In this document: positions 1-7,657 of the stretch, in pieces
Layout: each line of letters starts with the position of its first letter
Position numbering within the stretch: the stretch's first letter is position 1
Source of the DNA: Thermodesulfobacteriota bacterium
GTDB lineage: Bacteria; Desulfobacterota; BSN033; UBA1163
Reading direction: 5' to 3'
Assembly (NCBI GenBank): GCA_026415035.1
Contig: JAOAHX010000002.1
Span: forward strand, 164,850 to 228,849
DNA length: 64,000 nucleotides
Notes under the pieces: model-generated
What the model was told of the DNA's origin: nothing
The model's database searches: none
What the model saw: only the letters and a program-made list of their open reading frames with translations
Translations under genes and position numbers: made by a program

Positions 1-1
1 C

Positions 2-157
2 CAAGTCGGAGCCTGTTTCTTCGGGCAGGTCCCCTGTCTCCTATGGGTGAAGACGTGGGAGGAAGTTTTGGGGCTTCTCCAAGAAGAGTGGACCGAAGGA
101 ACAAGGGTAGCCGTCTATCCGGACGGAACGGTTCAGTATTTCCCCAATCCCCATTAA
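2..157 (+). CDS. C-terminal end of a LarA-like (DUF2088) protein, partial
   Basis: An open frame enters from the left edge and runs about 51 codons to a TAA at 155-157. The tail contains the stretch TWEEVLGLLQEEW and then RVAVYPDGTVQYF. This pattern of an amphipathic helix followed by a short V-x-P-D/H-G strand closes nickel-dependent lactate racemase (LarA/DUF2088) proteins. The stop overlaps the stop of the convergent nitroreductase gene (shared bases 155-156), which supports a real gene end. Only the tail is visible, so the family call is tentative and no catalytic residue can be checked. Confidence 0.5.
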   Translation, partial: QVGACFFGQVPCLLWVKTWEEVLGLLQEEWTEGTRVAVYPDGTVQYFPNPH

Positions 158-993
158 AAAATTTCGAAACCGGCGTTCTTGATCGATTGTTTTATCCGTT
201 GGTTCATCCGGACCATCACCTTGGACGGATATCTCACCTTGAAGAGAAACTGGGCGTTGTTCTGGATGTCGAGCCGTTTCATCTCCTTTTTGACCCTTTC
301 GAGAAACTTCTCCTCCTCCTGCTTTTCTGCCTCGAGGGCCTCGATAAAGGCCCTCTCGAGATATTTCTCCACATCCTCGTCGATCCTCCCGTATTTCTCA
401 TCGAAGGCCCTCTGGATCTCCTCGTCCTCCAACAGGCGATACCTCTCCTGATGGACGATCACTTTCTTGTTTAACTTGGGGATGGTCCGGGGAATCGATT
501 TCGGATACCCAATGCAGAGGACCATCATCGGGAGGACATATTGGGGGAGGTCAAAATATCTTCTCGTCTCATCGATCTCATGTTGGATCGCACCGATATA
601 GACGGAACCAAGGCCAAGGCTCTCGGCAAGGATGACGACATTCTGGGCCGCGGCCATCAGGTCGGCATAGGCGATGAGAAAGTGGTTGAGGGCCTGTTCT
701 CCTCTGAAATCGGTCTGACACCTCTCCGCCCATTTTTTGATTCGATAGAAATCGAGACAGAAGATCATCGAGAGGGGAGCATTTTTTACCCAGGGCTGGC
801 CTCCTGCCAGCTCGGATAGTTTGAGCCTCGCCTCGGGACTTCGAACGAGGAGGATCGAAAGAGGCTGGATATTGCCTCCGGAGGGTGCATGATTGGCGAC
901 GTCGAGGAGTTTTTCGATGATCGTTTCGGGAATCTCCCGGGCTTCGAAGGCCCTGACCGACCTTCGCTTCATCATCAATTCGTAGAGATCCAT
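154..993 (-). CDS. nitroreductase family protein with C-terminal helical extension
   Basis: FMN-dependent NAD(P)H oxidoreductase of the nitroreductase fold, 279 residues. The N-terminus has the family's RRSVRAF motif near residue 10, followed by APSGGNIQP (FMN and substrate pocket, about residues 36-44). The mid-region G-L-G-S-V-Y-I-G and a late LPMMVLCIGYP strand fit the subgroup's NfnB/BluB-like core. After about residue 190 there is an unusual highly charged helical tail of about 90 residues (EKYLERAFIEALEAEKQEEE) not present in minimal nitroreductases. The start at 993 is chosen because GGAGGAG lies 8 bases upstream; an earlier in-frame ATG at 1053 has no such site. The substrate cannot be predicted. 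Confidence 0.85.
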   Translation of the reverse strand: MDLYELMMKRRSVRAFEAREIPETIIEKLLDVANHAPSGGNIQPLSILLVRSPEARLKLSELAGGQPWVKNAPLSMIFCLDFYRIKKWAERCQTDFRGEQALNHFLIAYADLMAAAQNVVILAESLGLGSVYIGAIQHEIDETRRYFDLPQYVLPMMVLCIGYPKSIPRTIPKLNKKVIVHQERYRLLEDEEIQRAFDEKYGRIDEDVEKYLERAFIEALEAEKQEEEKFLERVKKEMKRLDIQNNAQFLFKVRYPSKVMVRMNQRIKQSIKNAGFEIF

Positions 994-1046
994 TTTGATA
1001 TCTCCTCCGGCGTTTTTTGGGTGGAGATTAACAGAGTGAGCCTGTC

Positions 1047-1075
1047 TTGACAAGGCCCTATGAATCTGCTAAATA
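1047..1075 (+). promoter_or_regulatory. sigma-70-like promoter for the TrpD-like gene leader
   Basis: TTGACA (1047-1052), a 17-base spacer and TAAATA (1070-1075). Predicted start near 1082, giving a leader of about 250 nt before the gene at 1336. Confidence 0.55.
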
Positions 1076-1134
1076 GAGACCACCCGAAAGGGAAGGGTGG
1101 AAAATGGGTCCGTACCTGAAAAGGATGAATGGGT

Positions 1135-1187
1135 GGTGCTGGCAGGGCCATAGCCGGGAGGTCTGCCCAGCGCCGTTTTAAGTTTTT
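1135..1187 (+). terminator. leader hairpin 1 with T-rich tail
   Basis: GGTGCTGGCAG (1135-1145) pairs with CTGCCCAGCGCC (1163-1174) with one bulged base. GTTTTAAGTTTTT follows. It could be a terminator or part of a structured leader RNA. Confidence 0.5.
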
Positions 1188-1199
1188 AATCTGAAGGAT

Positions 1200-1239
1200 G
1201 AGGCCATGGGCGGCTTCCCAAGCCCCCATGGCCTTTTTA
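1200..1239 (+). terminator. leader hairpin 2, strong intrinsic terminator
   Basis: AGGCCATGGG (1201-1210) pairs with CCCATGGCCT (1225-1234). An inner GGCTT/AAGCC stem closes a CCC loop, so the stem totals about 15 bp with one bulged C. TTTTTA follows directly. Confidence 0.75.
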
Positions 1240-1268
1240 CTTTCGGCCTGTTTTTCAGGTGAGGGTCT

Positions 1269-1306
1269 AAAGGCTGTGGGTCAAAAACCACAGCCTTTTT
1301 TATTTT
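1269..1306 (+). terminator. leader hairpin 3, intrinsic terminator 30 nt before the start codon
   Basis: A perfect 11-bp stem (AAAGGCTGTGG 1269-1279 with CCACAGCCTTT 1288-1298) and an 8-base loop are followed by TTTATTTT. Position just upstream of the ribosome-binding site at about 1320 suggests attenuation of the downstream gene. Confidence 0.75.
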
Positions 1307-1335
1307 CAAATTCCAAAAGAAAGGAGAGAGAGACG

Positions 1336-2448
1336 ATGATCAAAGAAGCGATCGGAAAGCTGGTGGCCAAGGAGAACTTGACCGAAGACGAGGTGAGAGA
1401 GGCGATGACGGAAGTGGTGACGAGGAAGGCCTCGTCTGCCCAGATCGCCTCGTTCCTCACCGCCCTGAGGATGAAGGGAGAGACCATCGAGGAGATCACG
1501 GCCGCGGCAAACGTGATCAGGGAGAGGTCCCTGAGGCTCCCCTTGGGGGAAGAGGCGATCTGCCTCGATCGAGAGGAGATCACGCTTGAAAGGGAGACGA
1601 TTATGCGGACGGCGAAGGCCGACTCCGGAGAGACGACGATCTTCAACATCTCCACGGCCACCGCCTTCGTCGTGGCCGGAGGAGGGGTTAAGGTGACCAA
1701 ATATGTGAGGCGGCCCGAACCGCCCCTTTGCGGGTGTGCCAATGTCATCGAGGCGCTCGGGATCGACCTCGACCTCACCCCGAGCCAGATCGAAAGGTGT
1801 TTCGAAACCCTGGGCATCTGCTTTTTCCATGACGGTCTCGTCCACAAGGGCATGGACCATCTTCTCGTTCTCCGAAAAAGAATCGGGATCCGAACCCTCT
1901 TCAACCTCTTGGACCCCCTGGTCAACCCCGGGGGCGCAACCCTACAGATCTTGGGTGTCTATGATCCCCATCTCACGGAGACGATGGCCCGGGTTCTGCT
2001 CCGTCTCGGGATCCGAAGGGGCCTCGTGGTCTATGGGAGGGATACGCTGGACGAGATCAGCCTCACCGGTGAGACCCGGGTCACTGAGTTGAACGATAAG
2101 GGTATTCACACCTCTACGATCCGGCCGGAAGACTTCGGCCTGCAAAGGAGATCGATCGAAGAGATCAAGGGGGGCACCCAAGAGGAGAATGCGAGGATCA
2201 TTCTCAGGGTCCTGAAGGGCGAGAAAGGCGGGGCCAGAGATATCGTCTTGCTCAATGCGGCCGCGGCCTTCTATCTCGCGGGAAGGGCAAGGGATCTCCG
2301 AGAGGGGATCGAGATGGCCGGCCGATCGATCGATTCGGGAGAGGCCTTGAGGACCTTGGAACGGTTGATCCAGTTCACCCACGAGGAGGATCGTTTTGTG
2401 AGAAGGGAGTGGACGGCTGGCGAAGGCGGAAGCCCCCTTTTTGATTGA
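1336..2448 (+). CDS. TrpD-like (anthranilate phosphoribosyltransferase superfamily) protein with altered active site
   Basis: 370 residues, the usual length for TrpD. The N-terminal helical domain (about 1-70) and the FNISTATAFVVAGGGVKV segment are clear TrpD hallmarks, as are GIRTLFNLLDPLVNP and GRDTLDEISLTG (the LDE metal site is kept). However, the glycine-rich PRPP loop (GTGGDG in TrpD) is replaced by about residues 91-98, AKADSGET, and the KHGNRSVSS loop by KYVRRPEPP. It therefore probably does not act as ordinary anthranilate phosphoribosyltransferase. No other trp gene is nearby, only a thiolase 58 bp downstream. The start at 1336 is set by AAGGAGAGAG upstream. The true substrate is unknown. 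Confidence 0.75.
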   Translation: MIKEAIGKLVAKENLTEDEVREAMTEVVTRKASSAQIASFLTALRMKGETIEEITAAANVIRERSLRLPLGEEAICLDREEITLERETIMRTAKADSGETTIFNISTATAFVVAGGGVKVTKYVRRPEPPLCGCANVIEALGIDLDLTPSQIERCFETLGICFFHDGLVHKGMDHLLVLRKRIGIRTLFNLLDPLVNPGGATLQILGVYDPHLTETMARVLLRLGIRRGLVVYGRDTLDEISLTGETRVTELNDKGIHTSTIRPEDFGLQRRSIEEIKGGTQEENARIILRVLKGEKGGARDIVLLNAAAAFYLAGRARDLREGIEMAGRSIDSGEALRTLERLIQFTHEEDRFVRREWTAGEGGSPLFD

Positions 2449-2471
2449 CAGGAGACCCATTTCGGTATATT
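2445..2471 (+). promoter_or_regulatory. likely promoter of the thiolase gene
   Basis: TTGACA at 2445-2450, overlapping the TrpD-like stop codon, followed by TATATT at 2466-2471 (15-base spacing) or TATTGA at 17-base spacing. Confidence 0.45.
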
Positions 2472-2506
2472 GAATCAGCATCGATCGAACGAAAGGGGGA
2501 GGGGCC

Positions 2507-3730
2507 ATGGCAGAACGCGATGTGGTCGTCGTCAGTGCGGTGAGGACGCCGTTCGGGAGATTTGGGGGGGCCCTCAAAGACGTCCCGTCGATCGAACTCG
2601 GGGCCATGGTCATCCGGGAGGTTCTCCAGAGGGTCGGCCTGAAGGGAGAGGAGGTCGATGAGATCTATTACGGCGTGGCCGTGCCGGCCGAAGTCGGGCT
2701 CGAAACGGACGTCCCCGCCAGGCAGGCGACCCTGAAGGCAGGGCTTCCGGATGAATCGATCTCCATCACCCTGGACCGTGCCTGTTGCTCCTCGATGGCC
2801 GCGGTCCGGTTGGGTTATCGAGCGATCAAGGCCGGAGAGATAGAGGTCGCCCTGGCCGTCGGAGCGGAAAATATGAGCCGCACGCCTCTGCTCTTGCCTC
2901 CCTCTGTGCGCTGGGGGAGCCGGCTTGGAAACATCGAGGTATGGGATGGCCTCTATGGGTTGGGGTACAAGGGGTTTAACCCGGTCTCCGTCGATGCGGG
3001 GGAGGTGGCCTTGGAATACGGGATCACCCGGGAGGATCAGGACCGTTGGGCCTTTGGAAGCCAGATGAAATATGCCCGGGCCTTAAAAGAAGGAAAGTTC
3101 AGGATCGGCGAGGAGCTGATGAAGGTGGAGATCCCCCAAGGGGGAAGGCCTCCGATCGTTTTGGAACGAGATGAATTTCCCAAGCCGGATACGACGCTCG
3201 AAAAGCTCTCGAAACTTCCCACGGTCTATGGAAGCCCGACCGTCACCGCGGGCAATGCCCCCGGTCTCGATACCGGTGCCTCTGCCATTCTCCTCATGAG
3301 CGAGAGGAAGGCACGAGAGAAGGGGTTAAAACCCCTCGCCAGGGTCGTCTCCATGATCGCCACCGCCACTGCTCCCAGATTGATCGCCGCCATTCCCGGC
3401 TTCACGATCCAGAAGGTCCTCGAGAGGACGGGGCTCACCCTCGATGAGATCGACCTCATCGAGATCAACGAGGCCTTTGCCGCCATGCCGCTCGTCAGTG
3501 CGAAGATCTTGTCGGACGGCGACCCTACCAAGATGGAGGCGATCTTGGACAAGACGAACGTAAACGGCGGGGCCATCGCCATCGGCCATCCGGTCGGTGC
3601 GAGCGGGGCAAGGATCCTCATGACCCTGATCTACGAGCTGCGGAGGAGGGGGGGAGGCACCGGTGTGGCCTCTATCTGCGGAGGGCTGGCCCAGGGAGAG
3701 GGGGCCATCGTCCGGGTCGATCCGGAATGA
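2507..3730 (+). CDS. thiolase (acetyl-CoA acetyltransferase family)
   Basis: 407-residue cytoplasmic thiolase, catalysing condensation of two acyl-CoAs or CoA-dependent cleavage of 3-ketoacyl-CoA. The nucleophilic cysteine lies in DRACCSS (Cys about 93). The usual Asn at the start of that motif is Asp here. The acid-base elements are present: NEAFAAMP, GHPVGASGARI (catalytic His) and CGGLAQGEGA (second catalytic Cys). The start has GGGGAGGGGCC upstream. It is convergent with the rhomboid gene. Substrate length cannot be told from sequence; degradative and biosynthetic roles are both open. Confidence 0.93.
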   Translation: MAERDVVVVSAVRTPFGRFGGALKDVPSIELGAMVIREVLQRVGLKGEEVDEIYYGVAVPAEVGLETDVPARQATLKAGLPDESISITLDRACCSSMAAVRLGYRAIKAGEIEVALAVGAENMSRTPLLLPPSVRWGSRLGNIEVWDGLYGLGYKGFNPVSVDAGEVALEYGITREDQDRWAFGSQMKYARALKEGKFRIGEELMKVEIPQGGRPPIVLERDEFPKPDTTLEKLSKLPTVYGSPTVTAGNAPGLDTGASAILLMSERKAREKGLKPLARVVSMIATATAPRLIAAIPGFTIQKVLERTGLTLDEIDLIEINEAFAAMPLVSAKILSDGDPTKMEAILDKTNVNGGAIAIGHPVGASGARILMTLIYELRRRGGGTGVASICGGLAQGEGAIVRVDPE

Positions 3731-3736
3731 TTCCCT

Positions 3737-3752
3737 GCCCTCACCGGAGGGC
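3737..3752. terminator. hairpin between convergent genes
   Basis: GCCCTC (3737-3742) and GAGGGC (3747-3752) with loop ACCG sit between the convergent stops of the thiolase and rhomboid genes. There is no clear T-run, so it is weak as an intrinsic terminator. Confidence 0.35.
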
Positions 3753-3754
3753 GG

Positions 3755-4729
3755 CTAATCCAAGATCCTCACCTCGAGAAAGAGATCGCCTCGATCCCCG
3801 TCCGGGTCACTCCGTCCCAGTCCCCTCAGCCGGAGGGTAGTCCCATCCCGGACCCCTGGTGGGATCGTTACGATCACACTCTTCTTCCTCATCCCCTGGG
3901 GGACGGCGACCAACTTCTTGGTCCCCCTTATGGCCTCCATCGGCGTGATCCAGATCTCGCTGTAAAGGTCGAGATCGTCCTCCGGATAAGACCTCAGGGA
4001 GAGGGTCTGGAGTCGCGGGGTCCTCTTCCGCTCGGTATAATGGCGGAGCCCTTCACCGATGCCCATCCTGGGAATGGCATCGAAGATCTTGATGAAGAGG
4101 AGGCCTGCGACAAAACCGCCGATATGGGCCCAGAAGGCGATACCGCCTACATTCTTCGGGGTGAGGCTTGCGGAGACGAGCTGGATGATGAGCCAGTAAC
4201 CGAGGAAGAGGAAGGCGGGGATTTCCACGAACTGGATGAAGAGGAAGATCGGGATCAAGGTCATGATCCTCGAGGCCGGGTAGAGGAGCATATAGGCGCC
4301 CATGATTCCCGAGATGGCCCCGCTGGCTCCGATGGTGGGCAGCTCTGAATCCCAGTTGGTGACGAGATGGACGACCCCTGCGGCAAGTCCGCAGACGAGA
4401 TAGAAGACGAGATATCGGACATGGCCCAGCCGGTCTTCGATATTATCCCCGAAGATGTAAAGAAACCACATGTTTCCGAGGATGTGCATCAAGCCGCCGT
4501 GGAGGAACATCGAGGAGAAGAAGGGGAGGATCTGCTCGAAGGTGCTGAACTGGGCCGCCAGTTCAGGGTCGGAATAGCGAACGGGCACAATGCCGTAGAG
4601 GAGAAGCATCTCCCTGAGGCGAGGGCCGAGGGAGAGTTGCCAGAAAAAGGCGAGGATGTTGGCGCTGATGATCAAGACATTGACCACCGGAAAGGTCTTT
4701 GAGCGGATGGCGTCCCGGATCGGAATCAT
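3755..4729 (-). CDS. rhomboid intramembrane serine protease fused to a DnaJ C-terminal-type domain
   Basis: 324 residues. Residues about 1-215 form a multi-pass rhomboid core. It has an N-terminal membrane helix, HGGLMHILGNMWFL (the conserved H-x-x-x-N segment), GASGAISGIMG (catalytic Ser) and FWAHIGGFVAG (catalytic His). It should cleave membrane-anchored substrates. After about residue 235 the sequence DLYSEIWITPMEAIRGTKK, then VTIPPGVRDGTTLRLRG and GDLFLEVRI, closely matches the C-terminal client-binding domain of DnaJ-type co-chaperones. The fusion implies a substrate-recruiting tail. The start ATG at 4729 has only a weak upstream site. A simpler rhomboid without this tail occurs at 54704. 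Confidence 0.88.
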   Translation of the reverse strand: MIPIRDAIRSKTFPVVNVLIISANILAFFWQLSLGPRLREMLLLYGIVPVRYSDPELAAQFSTFEQILPFFSSMFLHGGLMHILGNMWFLYIFGDNIEDRLGHVRYLVFYLVCGLAAGVVHLVTNWDSELPTIGASGAISGIMGAYMLLYPASRIMTLIPIFLFIQFVEIPAFLFLGYWLIIQLVSASLTPKNVGGIAFWAHIGGFVAGLLFIKIFDAIPRMGIGEGLRHYTERKRTPRLQTLSLRSYPEDDLDLYSEIWITPMEAIRGTKKLVAVPQGMRKKSVIVTIPPGVRDGTTLRLRGLGRSDPDGDRGDLFLEVRILD

Positions 4730-4783
4730 GGCTCTTCTTTTGAAAAATTATACCCAATGTCCGGATGCCATTTCAAATTGTCC

Positions 4784-4812
4784 TTGATTTTTAAGCGGCT
4801 GTAAGTTAATTT
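4784..4812 (+). promoter_or_regulatory. tRNA-Glu promoter
   Basis: TTGATT (4784-4789), a 17-base spacer and TAATTT (4807-4812), about 40 bp before the mature tRNA 5' end. Confidence 0.4.
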
Positions 4813-4853
4813 GAACCAGGCTCGTTGAGGAAATTTAACCTTTTGCGATGAAA

Positions 4854-4929
4854 GGTCCCATCGTCTAGTGGCCTAGGACACCGGCCTCTCACGTCGGTAA
4901 CACGGGTTCGAATCCCGTTGGGACCACCA
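4854..4929 (+). tRNA. tRNA-Glu (anticodon CTC)
   Basis: 76-nt cloverleaf with encoded CCA. The acceptor GGTCCCA pairs with TGGGACC, the discriminator is A, and CCA ends at 4929. The anticodon stem CCGGC/GTCGG carries loop CTCTCAC with anticodon CTC. The T-arm reads CGGGTTCGAATCCCG. It resembles bacterial tRNA-Glu throughout. Confidence 0.96.
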
Positions 4930-5123
4930 AAAGCCCTCCCCCTCATCCCTCTCCACCTGGGCCGATGCCTCCCCTCCCAGAGGAACCCAAGAAATTGCTC
5001 CTCCCCGCCAAGTCGCAGGGTCGGCCGGACAATACCATGATACGGGAAGGACATGAAGTGAGGAAGGACCGGAAAGAGAACCGTCCTCAGGACCTTCGGT
5101 GGAAGGAGGGGTGAGTTCTGCCT

Positions 5124-6794
5124 TTAACGGAGCGTTCCATGATAGTGGGTCGTGAGCTGGCGTTCCTTGACTTTGGGATTCGTATAATCGGGAAGGAGCA
5201 TGGGCGAGACCCGATCGGTCACGATTCCGGCCTCCTCGAGCTCTTTATGGTATCTCCGGACATGGTCGAGGGTGAGCCTCCCCTCCTTATAGCTCTCCTT
5301 TGCATAGGTCGCCGCATTCCTGCCCGCAATCCTTCCGAAGACGCAGACGTCGAGGAGAGAATTCCCCATCAAGCGATTCTCGCCGTGCACCCCTCCTGAA
5401 ACTTCCCCTGCGCAGTAGAGGCCGGGGATGGCGGTCTCGCACCTGCTGTTATATTCCAGCCCTCCGTTCTGGTAGTGAAGGGTCGGGTAGACGAGCATCG
5501 GCTCCTTGGAGATGTCGATCCCGAATCGCTTGAGGAGGATATATTTGCCCGGAAATTCCCGTCTCACCGCCCCCTCTCCCATCAAGAGATCGATCATGGG
5601 AGAGTCGAGCCAGACTCCCACCTTGCCCGAAGGCGTGGGCACCCCCTTCTTCATCTCCACACATTCCCGGATGAAACAGGCGGATTCCACGTCTCGGGGC
5701 TCGCGCTCGTTGACGAACTGCTCACCGTCGATATTGAGGACGTTCGCCCCGGCCCCCCGAAATTTCTCGGTGATGAGGATGCCCTCGGCCTGTTCGGGAA
5801 AGACCAACCCTGTGGGGTGGTACTGGTAGGTGTGGAGGAAACAGACCCTCAACCCCGCCCGGTAACCGAGGACGACCCCGTCGCCGGTGGCCCCGTAATG
5901 GTTGGTCGTCATGAACCCCTGATAATGGAGCCTTCCGGAGCCTCCGGTGGCCAGGATGACGGCCTTGGCCTTGACGACGAAGTATTCTTCGGTTTCGAGG
6001 TTGTAGAGGATGGCACCGGCGCAGTGGCCGTGCTCGTTGAGCACCAACTCCACGGCGGGCATAAATTCAAGGACTTTAATTTCGGGCCGGTTTCTTGCCT
6101 CGTCCCTCAGGGTGCGCATGATCTCGGCGCCGGTGATATCCGCCGCATAATGCATCCTCTTGCGGCAGGTGCCGCCGCCGTGGAGGGACTTCAGGCGGCC
6201 CTCCTCGAACTTCGTAAACATACAGCCCAGATTTTCAAGCCAGGCGAGCACCTTGGGGGCCTCGGTGACGAGCGTATAGGCGAGTTCCGGGACGTTTTTG
6301 AAATGGCCGCCTCCCATCACATCGAGGTAGTGGTAGTAGGGAGAGTCTTTGGTCCCCTTGGTGGCGGCCTGGATCCCACCCTCGGCCATCATCGTATTGG
6401 CATCGCCGTGCCTCAATTTCGTGGCCATCAGCACCTTCGCGCCGGTCTCCTGGGCGATCAGGGCTGCGGCGGTCCCTGCCCCGCCTCCTCCGATGATCAG
6501 GACGTCGGTCTCGTAGGCGACCTTCGAGAGATCGATCCGGTCCGGGTCGATGCGACTCTTCGCTTCAAGAAGCTGGGCCATCTCCGGCTGGATCTCGTAG
6601 CCTTTGTTCGGCCCGACCCGGAGGGGGACCCTCGACCCCGGTCTGTAATCGGGATGGTACTTCTCGAGTCGAACCTGCCGCTCTTTCAGAGAGAGGAGCG
6701 GAAATTCCTCGCCCCTTTTCTTCTTTTCAACCCTCATCGGACGGGTCGCCTCGACCCTTTTGATAAGCTGCTTTAACTCCTCGGTGTATGGCAT
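5124..6794 (-). CDS. fumarate reductase/succinate dehydrogenase-type flavoprotein (TfrA-like), non-covalent FAD predicted
   Basis: 556 residues, soluble. Starts with about 80 residues not found in standard FrdA/SdhA. The dinucleotide fold VLIIGGGGAGTAAALIA follows at about residues 97-113, then the substrate site YQYHPTGLVFP, LHYQNGGLEYN and ENRLMGNSLLDVCVFGR, the FRD/SDH catalytic signatures. At the place where membrane enzymes carry the flavin-linking His (S-H-x-x-x-A-x-G-G), this protein has DANTMMAEGG, so FAD should be bound non-covalently. That favours fumarate reduction over succinate oxidation, judging from known FrdA His mutants. It is the last gene of the large operon, beside its iron-sulfur partner. 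L-aspartate oxidase-like or another alpha,beta-unsaturated acid substrate remains possible. GGGAG precedes the start. Confidence 0.85.
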   Translation of the reverse strand: MPYTEELKQLIKRVEATRPMRVEKKKRGEEFPLLSLKERQVRLEKYHPDYRPGSRVPLRVGPNKGYEIQPEMAQLLEAKSRIDPDRIDLSKVAYETDVLIIGGGGAGTAAALIAQETGAKVLMATKLRHGDANTMMAEGGIQAATKGTKDSPYYHYLDVMGGGHFKNVPELAYTLVTEAPKVLAWLENLGCMFTKFEEGRLKSLHGGGTCRKRMHYAADITGAEIMRTLRDEARNRPEIKVLEFMPAVELVLNEHGHCAGAILYNLETEEYFVVKAKAVILATGGSGRLHYQGFMTTNHYGATGDGVVLGYRAGLRVCFLHTYQYHPTGLVFPEQAEGILITEKFRGAGANVLNIDGEQFVNEREPRDVESACFIRECVEMKKGVPTPSGKVGVWLDSPMIDLLMGEGAVRREFPGKYILLKRFGIDISKEPMLVYPTLHYQNGGLEYNSRCETAIPGLYCAGEVSGGVHGENRLMGNSLLDVCVFGRIAGRNAATYAKESYKEGRLTLDHVRRYHKELEEAGIVTDRVSPMLLPDYTNPKVKERQLTTHYHGTLR

Positions 6795-6860
6795 CGAAAG
6801 CTCCCTTCCCTCATCCCCGATTCCTTTTCAGGACGAGGAGATGTGAGGGTGACGGTGTCG

Positions 6861-7598
6861 TCACAGGTAACGTTGGTCCTTCGGAACCCAGTCCTCATCC
6901 GCCTGCTCCGGCTCGATCTCCCTTTCACTGTACAGGGCCTTCAAGGTTTCCTCGTCGGCATCCATCAACTCCCGGAGCATCTGTTCATACTTGCCCTCCT
7001 CGACGGCCTTGACCATCGCGGCCAGGTGTTCGGCCCGAGGGGCGAGATACTTTCCATAGAGGCGCCTGCCCAGGATGGCGATGTTATACTGGCAGAGCTC
7101 GGCAGGGCACCTCGCCGTGCAGAGGCCGCACATGACGCAGTCGAAGGAGAGCTGGGCGAGGCGGGCGATGTCGCCTCTCATGGCCGCCGCGATGTAGTCC
7201 ATCACCTCGATGTCCATCGGGCAGGACTTGGTGCAGGTATTGCACTGGAGGCATCGGAGAAGCTCCGGATAATGTTTGACGAGCGTTTCGATGGAGGGCT
7301 TCACCTTCTCGATGTCGTAGATGCTCTTGGTCGCCGGGAAGAAGGGGATCTGGGCCAGATACATATGGGGTTGGACGAGGGTCTGGCAGGCCAATCCCAC
7401 CTCGATCTTATAGCTTCCTGGAAATCGATAAACCGTCCCGCAGGCCCCGCAGATTCCACCCCGACATCCGCACCCCCGGATGAGTTGATAACCCGCATAC
7501 TCCATCGCCTTCTGAATGGTGAGGGAGGCCGGGACGTCGTAGCGCTTTCCCATGATGTAGACGGGGATCAATTCCTCCTTCTTTTCCTCCTGAACCAT
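6861..7598 (-). CDS. fumarate reductase/succinate dehydrogenase-type iron-sulfur subunit (TfrB N-terminal-like)
   Basis: 245 residues. The N-terminal [2Fe-2S] domain has the SdhB/FrdB pattern GCGCRGGICGACG (about residues 42-54) with a distal Cys in GLACQT. The C-terminal part has two ferredoxin sets, CLQCNTCTKSCP and CVMCGLCTARCP, expected to hold [4Fe-4S] clusters. Methanogen TfrB carries CCG (HdrB-like) domains after such a module. Here they are absent, and separate HdrB proteins are encoded upstream instead. It should pass electrons between the flavoprotein and the Hdr module. AGGAGG lies 9 bases before the ATG. Confidence 0.88.
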   Translation of the reverse strand: MVQEEKKEELIPVYIMGKRYDVPASLTIQKAMEYAGYQLIRGCGCRGGICGACGTVYRFPGSYKIEVGLACQTLVQPHMYLAQIPFFPATKSIYDIEKVKPSIETLVKHYPELLRCLQCNTCTKSCPMDIEVMDYIAAAMRGDIARLAQLSFDCVMCGLCTARCPAELCQYNIAILGRRLYGKYLAPRAEHLAAMVKAVEEGKYEQMLRELMDADEETLKALYSEREIEPEQADEDWVPKDQRYL

Positions 7599-7657
7599 CT
7601 TCGATCCCTCCTGAACCCCCCTTTCTCTCCTCTTCGTGAGCAGAGGGGGGCGCTCCG

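Larger units (their letters stand above)
994..1335. other. 342-bp intergenic region with promoter and tandem hairpins
   Basis: No protein-coding gene is supported here. The stretch lies between two divergent genes. It holds a sigma-70-like promoter reading right, a GC-rich hairpin at the predicted transcript 5' end (CCACCC 1080-1085 with GGGTGG 1095-1100), and three further hairpins each followed by a T-run. These are listed separately. Confidence 0.7.

Noticed and set aside
1080-1180. Molybdenum-cofactor or other known riboswitch
   Set aside because: Some short strings look similar (CCCGAAAGGG, GCCGGGAGG), but I could not lay out the full consensus of any known riboswitch. It is reported only as an unidentified structured leader.
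1198-1335. N-terminal extension of the TrpD-like protein or a Trp leader peptide
   Set aside because: The frame crosses two terminator hairpins, holds only one Trp codon, and the ribosome-binding site lies at about 1320, just before the TrpD homology.
5475-6776. Plus-strand open frame of about 430 codons
   Set aside because: It is antisense to the fumarate reductase-like flavoprotein and shows no recognisable domain.
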